A stretch of DNA of 64,000 nt from Xanthomonas melonis (GTDB lineage: Bacteria > Pseudomonadota > Gammaproteobacteria > Xanthomonadales > Xanthomonadaceae). Below the pieces are notes generated by a model, which worked only from the letters and a program-made list of their open reading frames with translations, ran no database searches and was not told the DNA's origin. The DNA lies in assembly GCF_020783655.1 (NCBI RefSeq), contig NZ_JAJGQH010000002.1:248001-312000 (forward strand), read 5' to 3'. Numbering within the stretch: the first letter of the stretch is position 1; each line of letters begins with the position of its first letter. Made by a program: the position numbers and the translations under genes. Below are positions 51,652 to 61,700 of this stretch, piece after piece.

Positions 51652-52596
51652 ATGACCGACAAACACGCCAAGATCGTCATCACCGGTGCCGCAGGGCTGG
51701 TCGGCCAAAATCTGATCGTCGAGCTCGAACAACAGGGCTACACCCAGCTGGTGGCAATCGACAAGCATGCGCACAACCTTCAGATCCTGCGCGAGTTACA
51801 TCCTGCCGTGCGCGTCGTGCATGCGGACCTGGCCGAACCGGGCGAATGGGCCCGCGAGTTCGAAGGTGCGGCCTGCGTTGCCCAATTGCATGCACAGATC
51901 ACCGGAAAGACCACCGAGCTTTTCACCCGCAACAACCTGGTTGCCACCTCGCACGTACTCGACGCCTGCAAAGCGGCCGAGGTGCCTTTTGTAGTGCATA
52001 TCAGTTCGTCGGTGGTGAATTCGGTCGCTGTGGATGATTACACCAACACCAAGCGCTCCCAGGAACAGATGGTGGTGAGCAGCGGCTTGCGTCACTGCGT
52101 GCTGCGGCCAACGCTGATGTTTGGCTGGTTCGATCCAAAGCATCTAGGCTGGCTGTCGCGCTTCATGGCCAAGACGCCCGTCTTTCCGATCCCGGGCGAT
52201 GGCAAGTTCATGCGTCAACCGCTGTACGAACGCGACTTCTGCCGTTGCATTGCCAAATGCATCGAGCGCGAACCCAACGGCGAGGTCTACGACATCGTCG
52301 GTGATACCCGAGTCGATTATGTCGACATCATCAAGACCATCAAGCGAGTCAAACGCCTGCATACGCTGATCGTGCATATTCCTATAGGTTTCTTTGCCTT
52401 CCTGCTGCGCGTGTATTCGATCTTTAGCAAGAAACCCCCATTCACGGCCGACCAGCTCAAGGCGCTTAGCGCCGGCGATGACTTCAAAGGCGTCAATACC
52501 GAGAAATTCTTCGGCGTGCGCCAGACGCCATTCGAAGATGCGATCCGCGAAAGTTATACCGACCCGCGCTATAGCCACATCGTACTTAAGCGCTGA
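51652..52596 (+). CDS. NAD-dependent epimerase/dehydratase family protein
   Basis: 314 residues, extended SDR with TGAAGLVGQNL (11-21) and HISSSVVNS. The usual YxxxK is altered: the region reads DYTNTKRSQEQ (Tyr-x3-Lys as YTNTK). A hydrophobic stretch (LIVHIPIGFFAFLL) near 243-256 suggests membrane contact, fitting a lipid-linked substrate. Specific reaction unknown. Starts one base after the DprE2-like stop; part of the same operon. Confidence 0.75.
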   Translation: MTDKHAKIVITGAAGLVGQNLIVELEQQGYTQLVAIDKHAHNLQILRELHPAVRVVHADLAEPGEWAREFEGAACVAQLHAQITGKTTELFTRNNLVATSHVLDACKAAEVPFVVHISSSVVNSVAVDDYTNTKRSQEQMVVSSGLRHCVLRPTLMFGWFDPKHLGWLSRFMAKTPVFPIPGDGKFMRQPLYERDFCRCIAKCIEREPNGEVYDIVGDTRVDYVDIIKTIKRVKRLHTLIVHIPIGFFAFLLRVYSIFSKKPPFTADQLKALSAGDDFKGVNTEKFFGVRQTPFEDAIRESYTDPRYSHIVLKR

Positions 52597-52618
52597 ACTG
52601 TCACCAAGAGATAAACAC

Positions 52619-53926
52619 ATGAGCTCATTCGCGATCGTCGGCAGCGGCCCCATGGGCCTAATGGCTGCCATGGAACTACTGAAGAAAGGTCATCAGGTCG
52701 ATGTATACGAACGCGATGACCGGATCGGTGGCATGTCCGCCGATTTCGATTTCGACGGCCTGCGCATCGAGCGCTATTACCACTTCATCTGCAAGACCGA
52801 TTTCCCGCTGTTCAAGCTGCTTGAGGACCTAAAGCTGTCCGACCGCCTGCATTGGACCGACACCAAGATGGGTTACTACTACCAGGGCAAGCTGCACAAA
52901 TGGGGAACGCCGTTCGCCCTGCTCGGTTTCCCGCATCTGGGACTGGTCGACAAGATCCGCTACGCGCTGCATGTCATGCACACTAAGGGTATCAGCGACT
53001 GGACCGCGCTGGATAAGGAGAACGCACGCGACTGGATTACCCGCTGGATCGGCCCCAAAGCCTACAAGGTGATGTGGGAAAAGGCGTTCGCGCTGAAGTT
53101 CTTCGAGTATCAGAACGCGCTCTCCGCCTCGTGGATCGGCACCCGAATCAAGCGCGTGGCGTTGTCGCGGCGTAATCTTCTCAACGAAAGCATGGGCTAT
53201 CTGGAAGGTGGCTCGGCCGTTCTGCTGCAACGCATGGCAGCAGAAGTTGCACGTCTCGGCGGTCGCATCCTGCTGTCGCGGCCGATCGAGGAGGTCGCCT
53301 CGGCCGACGTCCAGGTCACCGGCATCCGCACCCGCGACGGCCACCATCCCTACGACGGCGTCGTGTCGACCGCGCCGATCCAGTACGTGCCAGGCATGGT
53401 GCCCGGCCTGCCCAAGACATTTGCCGACCAGGTCGGTGCGATCGAGAATATTCCGGTCGCCTGCGTGATCCTGAAGCTATCTAGGCCGGTCAGCGAAAAC
53501 TTCTGGATGAACATCAGCGACGACCGGATCGCCATTCCCGGCCTGATCGAGTACAGCAACCTCAACCCCGGCAACGGCCCCGGTGAGCACATCGTGTACG
53601 CGCCCTACTACATGCCCAAGACCCATCCGAAGTGGCAGTGGAGTAACGAGCAGTTGATCGACGAGGTCATTAGCTACCTGCCGATGATCAACCCGGACTT
53701 CAAGCCGGAGTGGATCCGCGCCACTCATTGCCATCGTTACGAGTACGCGCAGACCATCTGCCCGCCCGGATTCCAAGGCATGCTACCGCCCATGAAGACA
53801 CCGCTGCGTGGATTCTTCATGGCAGACACCGCCTACTATTATCCGGAAGACCGTTCTATCAATGAAAGCATCGCCGTTGGCGCGAAGCTCGCTCACGTCG
53901 CGGCAGAAGGGATGACGTCAAGGTGA
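52619..53926 (+). CDS. NAD(P)/FAD-dependent oxidoreductase (amine-oxidase/protoporphyrinogen-oxidase-like)
   Basis: 435 residues. Dinucleotide fold GSGPMGLMAAMELL (8-21) with ERDDRIGGMSADF, a pattern shared with UDP-galactopyranose mutase and related sugar-linked flavoproteins. FFMADTAYYYPEDRSINESI near the C-terminus is the second FAD motif. Common in polysaccharide clusters; exact reaction unknown. Start ATG 52619; the stop overlaps the gtrA-like start (GTGA). Confidence 0.8.
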   Translation: MSSFAIVGSGPMGLMAAMELLKKGHQVDVYERDDRIGGMSADFDFDGLRIERYYHFICKTDFPLFKLLEDLKLSDRLHWTDTKMGYYYQGKLHKWGTPFALLGFPHLGLVDKIRYALHVMHTKGISDWTALDKENARDWITRWIGPKAYKVMWEKAFALKFFEYQNALSASWIGTRIKRVALSRRNLLNESMGYLEGGSAVLLQRMAAEVARLGGRILLSRPIEEVASADVQVTGIRTRDGHHPYDGVVSTAPIQYVPGMVPGLPKTFADQVGAIENIPVACVILKLSRPVSENFWMNISDDRIAIPGLIEYSNLNPGNGPGEHIVYAPYYMPKTHPKWQWSNEQLIDEVISYLPMINPDFKPEWIRATHCHRYEYAQTICPPGFQGMLPPMKTPLRGFFMADTAYYYPEDRSINESIAVGAKLAHVAAEGMTSR

Positions 53927-54333
53927 TCTCTCGACAGTTCTTACTGTTTCTAATCGCAGGGAGCATAGCCGCAGCTGTAAATTTTGGCTCTCGCCTTGTC
54001 TTTAGTGGGTGGATGCGCTACGTCCCAGCAATTATTTTGGCTTACTGTCTAGGCATGATTACGGCCTTCATACTCAACAAGGTCTTGGTTTTCCAAAAAG
54101 CACAGAACGATCTCAGCCATCAGATGACTTGGTTTCTCATCGTCAACTTGGCCGCAGTATTGCAAACAATTATGATCAGCTTGGCACTCTCCCGTTGGTT
54201 ACTACCTGCCCTGCAGATCAACTTCTATAACGAAACAGTAGCACACGCCTTTGGCGTTGCTGTGCCTGTGATTACTAGTTATTTTGGGCATAAGTACTTT
54301 TCATTTTCGTCAAACCACCGCGGTGAAAATTAA
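53923..54333 (+). CDS. GtrA family membrane protein
   Basis: 136 residues, four helices, beginning VISRQFLLFLIAGSIAAAVNFGSR, with ILNKVLVFQ and FGHKYFSF, the family hallmarks. GtrA proteins are thought to move polyprenyl-phosphate sugars across the inner membrane; mycobacterial Rv3789 beside dprE1/dprE2 is a relative. GTG start in a GTGA overlap with the upstream gene. Base composition becomes AT-richer from here. Confidence 0.88.
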   Translation: MISRQFLLFLIAGSIAAAVNFGSRLVFSGWMRYVPAIILAYCLGMITAFILNKVLVFQKAQNDLSHQMTWFLIVNLAAVLQTIMISLALSRWLLPALQINFYNETVAHAFGVAVPVITSYFGHKYFSFSSNHRGEN

Positions 54334-54408
54334 ATAGATAGTAGATCGACGAGCGAACTAATCAGCTGAACGACGCCGACCACCATCAAGAACCATAAGT
54401 CGAAAACA

Positions 54409-56142
54409 ATGAATCAGTCACGTCCACTCCACTTAAACCGTCGCCCCATGGATAGCCCGATTCGGATCGCAACTTATCTTCTTACGCTATCATTGGGTTT
54501 AGTGCTGCTTTACTGTGCAAGTTTAGCCGCCCCATACCCGTATACAGACGACTGGATGTATGCAAGTGCGCCCTCCATTAAATATGTGAATGACTTCATA
54601 CATTGGATCTTCAGCCAGCATGTAGATCATCGGATACCCTTTCAAAAAGCAAGTCAACTCCTTTTACTTCGCTTATCCGGCTTCGATTTCCGCTGGCTGA
54701 TTGCACTTAACATCGCTCTAGCACTAGGCACATGCACGGTTTTCGTCGAACTTTGCCGAGTATGTCGCGGACACCGGTCATGGATGGATTTATGCGTCCC
54801 ACTCATAGTACTTAATCCGGCGCTGCCACCTTATCTGTGGGGCTTCCAGATGCAGTTTGTGATTCCGACCCTTGCGATCGGAGTTTCTATGCTGCTTATG
54901 GTTACCCGTACGCATCAGAAGGATTTTAGTCACGTCGCATTTGCAAATCTTGCCGCCGTGGTTGCAGCTTTTAGCGGAATGAACGGCGTCATTGCCGCAA
55001 GTATTTCAGTGATAGCCATCGCCTTGATGGTCTGGCGTGATCGGAACGCGATACCACTTAAAAAATCGGTCGTTGCCGCTGTCTTGGGGAGCTTGGTGCT
55101 TATTATTGCACTTTGGCTTACCTGGACACCTTCTACACGCACCAACAGCTCCCTGGTATCCGTCAGCTCGCTGCTGACTGCCATGCAAGCCCTTACCTCT
55201 GCAGGACTAGCTAGCTGGCTATATGCCTCCCCAAGTTGGAAGATGGCCTTCAATGCATGCATCCTGTTACTCGGAACAGCGGCTATAGTCTGGCAGTTCT
55301 ACCTTTCACCCAAGAACTGGCTTCCGCTGTGCGTGGTTGCTGCTCAATCTTTTTCCTTGCTTCTGGCAGCGGCGCTTGGCAGATCGGGCCCTGAAGGATG
55401 GACCTGGATGCATGCGCTGCACTATGGATTCATAGCAGCGGGGCTGTCAGTTTCCGCGCTCGCTGCGATCAGCGCTAGTGGAGGGTTACGTGCCCTAGCC
55501 TTGCCTATCATCATCTTTGTCGGCTATGCGAACTACGTCAACGGTGCATGGCGGGTCAGGACCATGCATGAAACACACGAACACATTAAGTCCACCTTTG
55601 AAGCACTGAATACCGAATATGATGTCCAGCGCTTAACACGCGAATACACACTTGATTTCTGGTGGATAAAGAACGACCCTAAAGGAATATCGACAGTTTC
55701 AGATGGTATTCGCTCAATCCGCAAACTGGGATACTGGCTACCCAAGCCGCTTGATCGGGTAAAAACCCTCATCGAGCCAAATGATCCGATGATCATTAAT
55801 CAGTACTGTAACGTTGAGACGCTTCAGGTTGAACGGTTAGGGGAATTAAAGGTCCTTCGCGTATCTGGCTGGCTATTGCGCGAAGACCGTCAAGCCCTCT
55901 CGAAGGCTCCTGTTTGGCTGACATTGAGAGATAAGGCTAGCAATCAGAGGTGGAAATTGCCACTTGATCTGAGCGAAGTGAGGAGCGATCTCGCACCTGG
56001 TCAGATTTCTGCTGGTTTCCAATCTGTAGCTGATATTACTGATCTGCCGGACAGCCCTCTTCCAATTACGTTGGATTATTACAACAATGGACATCGCGTC
56101 ATCTGCGATAATGGCCGCGCCACAGAAAGCATCTCGAGATAA
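54409..56142 (+). CDS. GT-C-like multi-spanning membrane protein, first of a paralogous pair
   Basis: 577 residues with roughly ten helices (about 18-400) and a C-terminal soluble domain (about 460-577). The first periplasmic loop has YPYTDDWMYA with Asp47-Asp48, as in GT-C glycosyltransferases that use lipid-phosphate sugars. Further motifs HVDHRIPF and GFQMQF recur in the next gene, as does the C-terminal SGW ... CDNG pattern. I do not recognise a named family. Weak ribosome binding site; Met14 is an alternative start. Likely acts on O-antigen in the periplasm; inference. Confidence 0.7.
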   Translation: MNQSRPLHLNRRPMDSPIRIATYLLTLSLGLVLLYCASLAAPYPYTDDWMYASAPSIKYVNDFIHWIFSQHVDHRIPFQKASQLLLLRLSGFDFRWLIALNIALALGTCTVFVELCRVCRGHRSWMDLCVPLIVLNPALPPYLWGFQMQFVIPTLAIGVSMLLMVTRTHQKDFSHVAFANLAAVVAAFSGMNGVIAASISVIAIALMVWRDRNAIPLKKSVVAAVLGSLVLIIALWLTWTPSTRTNSSLVSVSSLLTAMQALTSAGLASWLYASPSWKMAFNACILLLGTAAIVWQFYLSPKNWLPLCVVAAQSFSLLLAAALGRSGPEGWTWMHALHYGFIAAGLSVSALAAISASGGLRALALPIIIFVGYANYVNGAWRVRTMHETHEHIKSTFEALNTEYDVQRLTREYTLDFWWIKNDPKGISTVSDGIRSIRKLGYWLPKPLDRVKTLIEPNDPMIINQYCNVETLQVERLGELKVLRVSGWLLREDRQALSKAPVWLTLRDKASNQRWKLPLDLSEVRSDLAPGQISAGFQSVADITDLPDSPLPITLDYYNNGHRVICDNGRATESISR

Positions 56143-56782
56143 TTTGCAGACCATGGCTACACCACTCTTCTCGATCAGCCATATCACGCCGCAATGTTAC
56201 TCTAAAGCATTTGATAGGTTTATGTTATCCAGACACACATAGATGGCGCGCTGAGAAATCACCCGCGAAATTCCACAGTATTCAGCGCATCAACACACTT
56301 TGAAGTTTTCGGCTATCAATCCAGCTTAAAAGATAGCCAATCCCAACCTTTTCTCCTGCACCGACTCCCGACGCGATGCCTTGGCCCCATTCGCTTTAAA
56401 GGTGTGTCAGATGGCATAGTCTTGTTCGAGCTTCAACATTTCGCGGTTATTTGAGATATTAAATAAAAACTTTCGCCTAATGAAATATCTATTATAGAAA
56501 AACAGCAATAATTATTCATATTCAACATTCTTAATATGAGTAATAAGACGGCCTTTAACCACGCACGCCCAACCGATTCCGGCGTCAATTGACGAAGACA
56601 CAGAAAAACACTTAGGGAGCCAATGATGCTAAGGTGGCAAATACAGTTTTTCGCTCAAGACCCACTGGCGTCAAATATCGAGCATTTGGCAATTACCAGC
56701 ACTGTATTTTTTGCTCGCCAAATCCAGATCTCTAGTCATCTTAGCAAAGCTTGGATGCAGACGAATCTCCAAGGAGTCCGCA
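56143..56782. other. 640-bp AT-rich spacer between the two GT-C-like genes
   Basis: No convincing gene. A 110-codon frame at 56623-56955 has an AGGGAG site but overlaps the next gene's start in another frame and shows no family character. The stretch 56440-56540 is especially AT-rich and may hold a promoter. It could be the scar of a cassette junction. Confidence 0.5.
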
Positions 56783-58741
56783 GTGCAGGCCAAATCCCTA
56801 AAAACCATAAAAGTCACACGCTCCACAACATATTTTTGTCTTTTCTTGATTATCTTAATTTTTTCAGCGCGTCTGTTCACTTTAATGAGCGGAGGCAGCT
56901 CCATTCCATTCTGGGACCAATGGGGGGGCGAAAATTCAATATTCACTGCATTTGAAAATGGCACCTTGTCCCTGAAGGAAATGCTCGCCGCACATAACGA
57001 GCATCGAATCTTTTGGACACGACTACTCACACTGGCTCTATACGAAATAAATGGCCAGCAATGGGATAATCAAGTCGAATCCTTTGCCTCCAATCTAATC
57101 TACTGCCTAGCACTTGCCATACCTGTGGCGGTGGCATCAACCAACTGCGGCAGCCATCAAAAAATTTCCGTGGCGGCATCAATCATACTGATGGGAACAC
57201 TCCCTTTTGGCTGGGAGAATACATTAGTTGGCTTCCAAAGCCAGTTTTACATAAATTCGCTATTAGCGTTCACCGCCATTGCGGTCGTATCATTTGGCGG
57301 AATCGGATATCGGACAGTAGTGCTTCTTAGCTTACTTATTCTGGGATCTTTTGTATCCATGGCAAATGGCGTACTTACGGCGTTCGCTTGTGCTGGATTA
57401 TTGATTTGCCGCGGAGTTGTTCAACCTAGCTTATTTCGTCGCGGACTGGCTTTAGCCGTATTTGCAACATTTCTTGGAATTGCAGGCTTCATCGCCACTC
57501 CTTCACCTTCCCACCATACGGCGTTGAAAGCTCAGGACTTCTTCGAATTCATTCATGCGCTATGGATAACGAGCAGCTGGCCTCTCCCCCCTGGACTTGG
57601 TCAGCTGGTATTACTGATACCAGCAGCATTTTGGATGACAATAATCGGGCGCGATCGTCAGAGTTCCGCAGATTATTTTTTCCTTGGCCTCAATGCTCTT
57701 GGCATGTTGAATGCAGTAGCAATTGCATACTCACGCGGACATGACTTAATCGAAGTTACATCCCGTTACACCGATACAGTACTACCTTCGAGTATCGCTA
57801 CGATTTACTTCGCATCTCGGCTTGTTTGTTCTGGAGTACGCGGAGCTACCACTCGTTTTATAGCTTATGGTAGTTACCTGACGATTTTTCTCGCCATCAT
57901 TGGGCAATCTTATCTTCAATGGTCAAAGCTGGAGGAACGAGCATATATGCTTCGGATGTCGACAGTAAACACTGCAAAATTCCTCAATGGAGACGAGGAA
58001 GCATTTCGAAACAAACCAAATGGTCACGTCCCTTATCCCGACCCAGCACAACTTGGCAAAAGCCTTCGTAGCAGTGAACAAAGTGCTTCATTACCAACTG
58101 CTGTTCTTGGTGCGCGCGCTCTCTCAGGTCGATACCCCTACAAGACGGGACGTTGCCAGGTTATCACGCGACAGAAAGACCATTTCTCGACCATTTCGGT
58201 TAATTGCAGCGGACGTAGCTCAGTTAGCCCTGAAGATATTTCAATCGCAACTGGACGGCTATCTAGTTTCTTAATGCTGCTTCGCCAAGAAGCAGACCTA
58301 ACGGTCTTTCCTCGAGGTAAGCCTACATCTGCGCCCAAGCTCACCGGGAATAGCTGCGCGATCGATGCAGTCAACGAACAACCCTCAAATCAACTTCCGA
58401 TAGCCTCGTCATCCGACATACCAATCCGACTTTCGGGCTGGACTACGCCGGCGCACTTCAATTTTTCGAAGATCAGCTGGCCCTCGCTGAAAATAATCTT
58501 ATCTAATAACGCCCAATCCTATCTATTTGATGCTGGACATCTACGAACTCGTCGGACTGATGTTGCCAACTTCCTCAAAAACAAACGTTACGTTTTCAGC
58601 GGCTTTGACGCGTACATCGATACCAGAGACGTGAATTTTGGCAAATATCGAGTGATACTGAACAACGGATCCTCCTCCTTTTGTGATACGGGTCATGACG
58701 TAATCATTAGTGCGCCTACAATTCCATTTGTACGCTTCTGA
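56783..58741 (+). CDS. GT-C-like multi-spanning membrane protein, second of a paralogous pair
   Basis: 652 residues from GTG 56783, chosen because AAGGAG lies 6 bases upstream; an ATG at 56711 would add 24 residues without a binding site. About ten helices (12-415), then a large soluble C-terminal domain (about 430-652). Loop motif IPFWDQWGGE (Asp45), AHNEHRIFW and GFQSQF parallel the previous protein. The C-terminus ends FCDTGHDV, matching ICDNG there. No named family recognised. Ends at a bidirectional terminator facing the rfbC-like gene. Confidence 0.7.
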   Translation: MQAKSLKTIKVTRSTTYFCLFLIILIFSARLFTLMSGGSSIPFWDQWGGENSIFTAFENGTLSLKEMLAAHNEHRIFWTRLLTLALYEINGQQWDNQVESFASNLIYCLALAIPVAVASTNCGSHQKISVAASIILMGTLPFGWENTLVGFQSQFYINSLLAFTAIAVVSFGGIGYRTVVLLSLLILGSFVSMANGVLTAFACAGLLICRGVVQPSLFRRGLALAVFATFLGIAGFIATPSPSHHTALKAQDFFEFIHALWITSSWPLPPGLGQLVLLIPAAFWMTIIGRDRQSSADYFFLGLNALGMLNAVAIAYSRGHDLIEVTSRYTDTVLPSSIATIYFASRLVCSGVRGATTRFIAYGSYLTIFLAIIGQSYLQWSKLEERAYMLRMSTVNTAKFLNGDEEAFRNKPNGHVPYPDPAQLGKSLRSSEQSASLPTAVLGARALSGRYPYKTGRCQVITRQKDHFSTISVNCSGRSSVSPEDISIATGRLSSFLMLLRQEADLTVFPRGKPTSAPKLTGNSCAIDAVNEQPSNQLPIASSSDIPIRLSGWTTPAHFNFSKISWPSLKIILSNNAQSYLFDAGHLRTRRTDVANFLKNKRYVFSGFDAYIDTRDVNFGKYRVILNNGSSSFCDTGHDVIISAPTIPFVRF

Positions 58742-58748
58742 TAAAAAT

Positions 58749-58789
58749 GACTCGCTCTTCAAATAAGAGCGAGTCTGCTGACTTTTTTT
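58749..58789. terminator. bidirectional terminator
   Basis: GACTCGCTCTT (58749-58759), loop CAAAT and AAGAGCGAGTC (58765-58775): 11-bp perfect stem. On the minus strand ATTTTTAT follows at once; on the plus strand a T7 run lies 7 bases beyond the stem. Separates convergent transcripts. Confidence 0.9.
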
Positions 58790-58790
58790 G

Positions 58791-61700
58791 CTAGGCTTTG
58801 TGCAAGGTCGGCTTGGCGTAAGCGTATGTCTTGAAAGAGCCGTAGGCTTCGGTAAATGGTGTATTACTGGAAGCAATGTAATATCCCGACGAACATGTCG
58901 CGATACTAAAGCATCGTTCTATCGCGTGCGCTAGCGTTCCATCCACCTGCCCGGCCTCAGGTTCAAAATCTTCGCGTGTCAACTCCAAATCAATAATGGA
59001 CTGGATTGCCTCTATACGAGCGTAGAACATCGAGCCGGCAGCGAACATTGCAATGGCAGGATCGACAGGATCGCTATGCATCTGTCGCGACAGACGATGC
59101 ACCGCATCAGCGTTCGCGCCCCAATAGGTCGTCATCGGTAAAATATGCCCATCGGGCGCGGAGAGACCCAACTCTGGCTGCTGGCGGAATGCATCAAAGT
59201 TACGGGCGGCCAGATAGGGATCCAATAGCTTGTCGAGCATGTCTCGCCGCCACGACTCGCCGTCCTCACGGTGGAGCGAACGCTTGGTGTGCAACTTCAA
59301 TACCAGTGACTCGGAAGCGTCTAGCGTCTTTAGGGCTTCCAGAAAAGGCAGAATGTCACGGCCGTGGTTCTCGTAAACTTGCACATCCCCGTCTATTCCC
59401 GCATCGGCAAGTCGCGCCTTTACATCCTGCACATTACGAGCGACTGTCGAGATTACAAGACGATATGGTACGGTCCACGCGGATAGTGACGCCAACATCT
59501 CAGGAAGAAGTTCTGGATAGAAGGCGTGGATAATCACCACCACCCGCTCCGGCGTGCGCGGCATAGGCACACGACGTAGTGCCTGCCGAGTCGCTTCCAG
59601 ATATGCATATCCGTAGCGACGATCCGGCTCCAGGTGCGCGCCCTCAGCCCACTCATTCCAAGCATTAACAAACACTAGGGAATCGCCCCGCACCGGGTAC
59701 TGACGGGCATAGTCAATTGCTCCTCTTAGCCAGGTGCGATAGCGTTCCGGAGTGGAACGGGCAACTGTATAACCTTTACCCGGCTTGCGCGCGTCATTAT
59801 CCCAGCCAGGGAAAACGCCTCGGATCAGGTCGTATTCCGGCTTTGCCTCGGCAAATGCGCTGCTAACGACGTCGGCATAATCAACCACGTTCCCCTGGAA
59901 GCCAGGATTCACAATCTCCAATTCGTGATTAATCGAAGGCAAACCCGCCGCGACTTTATGAGGTGGAAATTCAACCGCAGCGTCAAAGCCGTATTCACGC
60001 GGATCAAGCTTGTCAAACTGCACCATACAGATGAACAGCTCACCGATTCCCACTTCGCGACAATGCTGCCGCCAACGTTCCAAGGTTGCGCCAGCATCAG
60101 GCAGCAATGAGGGTCGATAAAGAATGACTAACGGGCGCCCATCAACACGGATATAGCGTGAATCCCTTAGCAGAGGCTCCAATTCGGTGATAAAGGCGCG
60201 GTCGTCTTCAGCACTGTAATCTTGAGCGATGAGCACATCGTTCTCAAGTCCATCCCAGCGGCGGGTCCAATTTTCGTTCGCCCAGCAAATACAGAAAGGC
60301 AGGTCGATATCAGAAGCGAGTAGCTGATCGAGCGGGCGCTCCATAAGCCGCTTACCAGCAAACCAATAATAATGGAAGCAAAAGCCTTCAATGCCATACA
60401 ACTTCGCCAGCTCCGCCTGGCGGCGCATAACATCGATCAGACGCAAATCGTAGAAACCAAGTTCACCCGGTAAATGGGGCTGATAATGCCCCACGAACTG
60501 CGGAACTGCTTTGCTGACATTCGTCCACTCGGTGAAGCCGCGCCCCCACCATGCGTCATTCTCGGGAAAGGGATGAAACTGCGGGAGATAGAAGGCAATG
60601 ACACGCGCAGCGTTTGCGCGGGGATCAATCCCGGCTGCAATACCGACATACTCACTTTCAGACGGTTTGGGCAACTGCAGGATGGCTTGCGTGTAACGAC
60701 GCAAGAAAGAATCGCCGCCGTCCTCAACAGACTCCGACGCAGGGGACAACACAATCTCTTGCGGCTGATCAGGCTGGCGGGCGGCCAACCAGTTCCTGTA
60801 AACATTGGTCCTCCCAAATACACTAGGCATCAGCCGAAAGGATGCGGATTTGATTGACTGGCGGGTCGCCTCCGAAACAGGAAGCGCACGATAAATGCGG
60901 CGCAGGCTACGTCCAACTAATTGCCTAACGAATTGTGGGCGAAGCATATTTCTGAGCACTCGCAATGGCATGGTAATCCGCCAACTAGTTGATGCCAGCA
61001 GCCGATCCAGTTCAGCTGCACGCTCTGACGCCAGACGAAGCGATTGCTCATATATTCCAAGCGCATCCTTGGTTTCAATCAAATCGCGCCCTAGCCTGAC
61101 TTCGGTCTCTCGAGCTTGCTCAGCAAGCTGAAACATCCTCTCCAGAATTGTGTTGTTTCTTTCTAGCGCACGATTACGTTCAGCACGTGCCTCTATCAAC
61201 GACTGAATCTCGGCATCCTTGAGCTGATCGCTTCCTGCAAGAGCCTGTATTTCTGCATCCTTCAACCGCTCACGTTCCGCACTCGCAGCTAATAGAGCCT
61301 GGATCTCCAGCTCCTTGAGACGAAGCTTTTCAGTTAACGATTCACGTAACGCTTCCACTTCCATTTCCCTTCGTTTTTCTGCCTCCTCAGTGGCCGCTTT
61401 ATGCTGCAGAATCTCTGCGTCTTTTAGCTGCTCCTTCTCAGCATTGATTGCCAACTCGGCCAAAAGTTGCGCTTGCCTTTGACGAAGTGCATCGCCATCG
61501 TCTAGGCCTTCCTTGATTCCTTCCTGAAAATGGCGACTGATATCGCTAATTCGCTGCGCAGTATCCGACATCAAGGAATTCCAATCCCTTGACATCCTTC
61601 CCACATCAGGCAGCGATCGTAAATTGAAGTTTGAAAAACCCTTCAGACCTAGCCCACTATCTCGCCCATAGACCAGGCGTGTGACCATGCCATCCAGATC

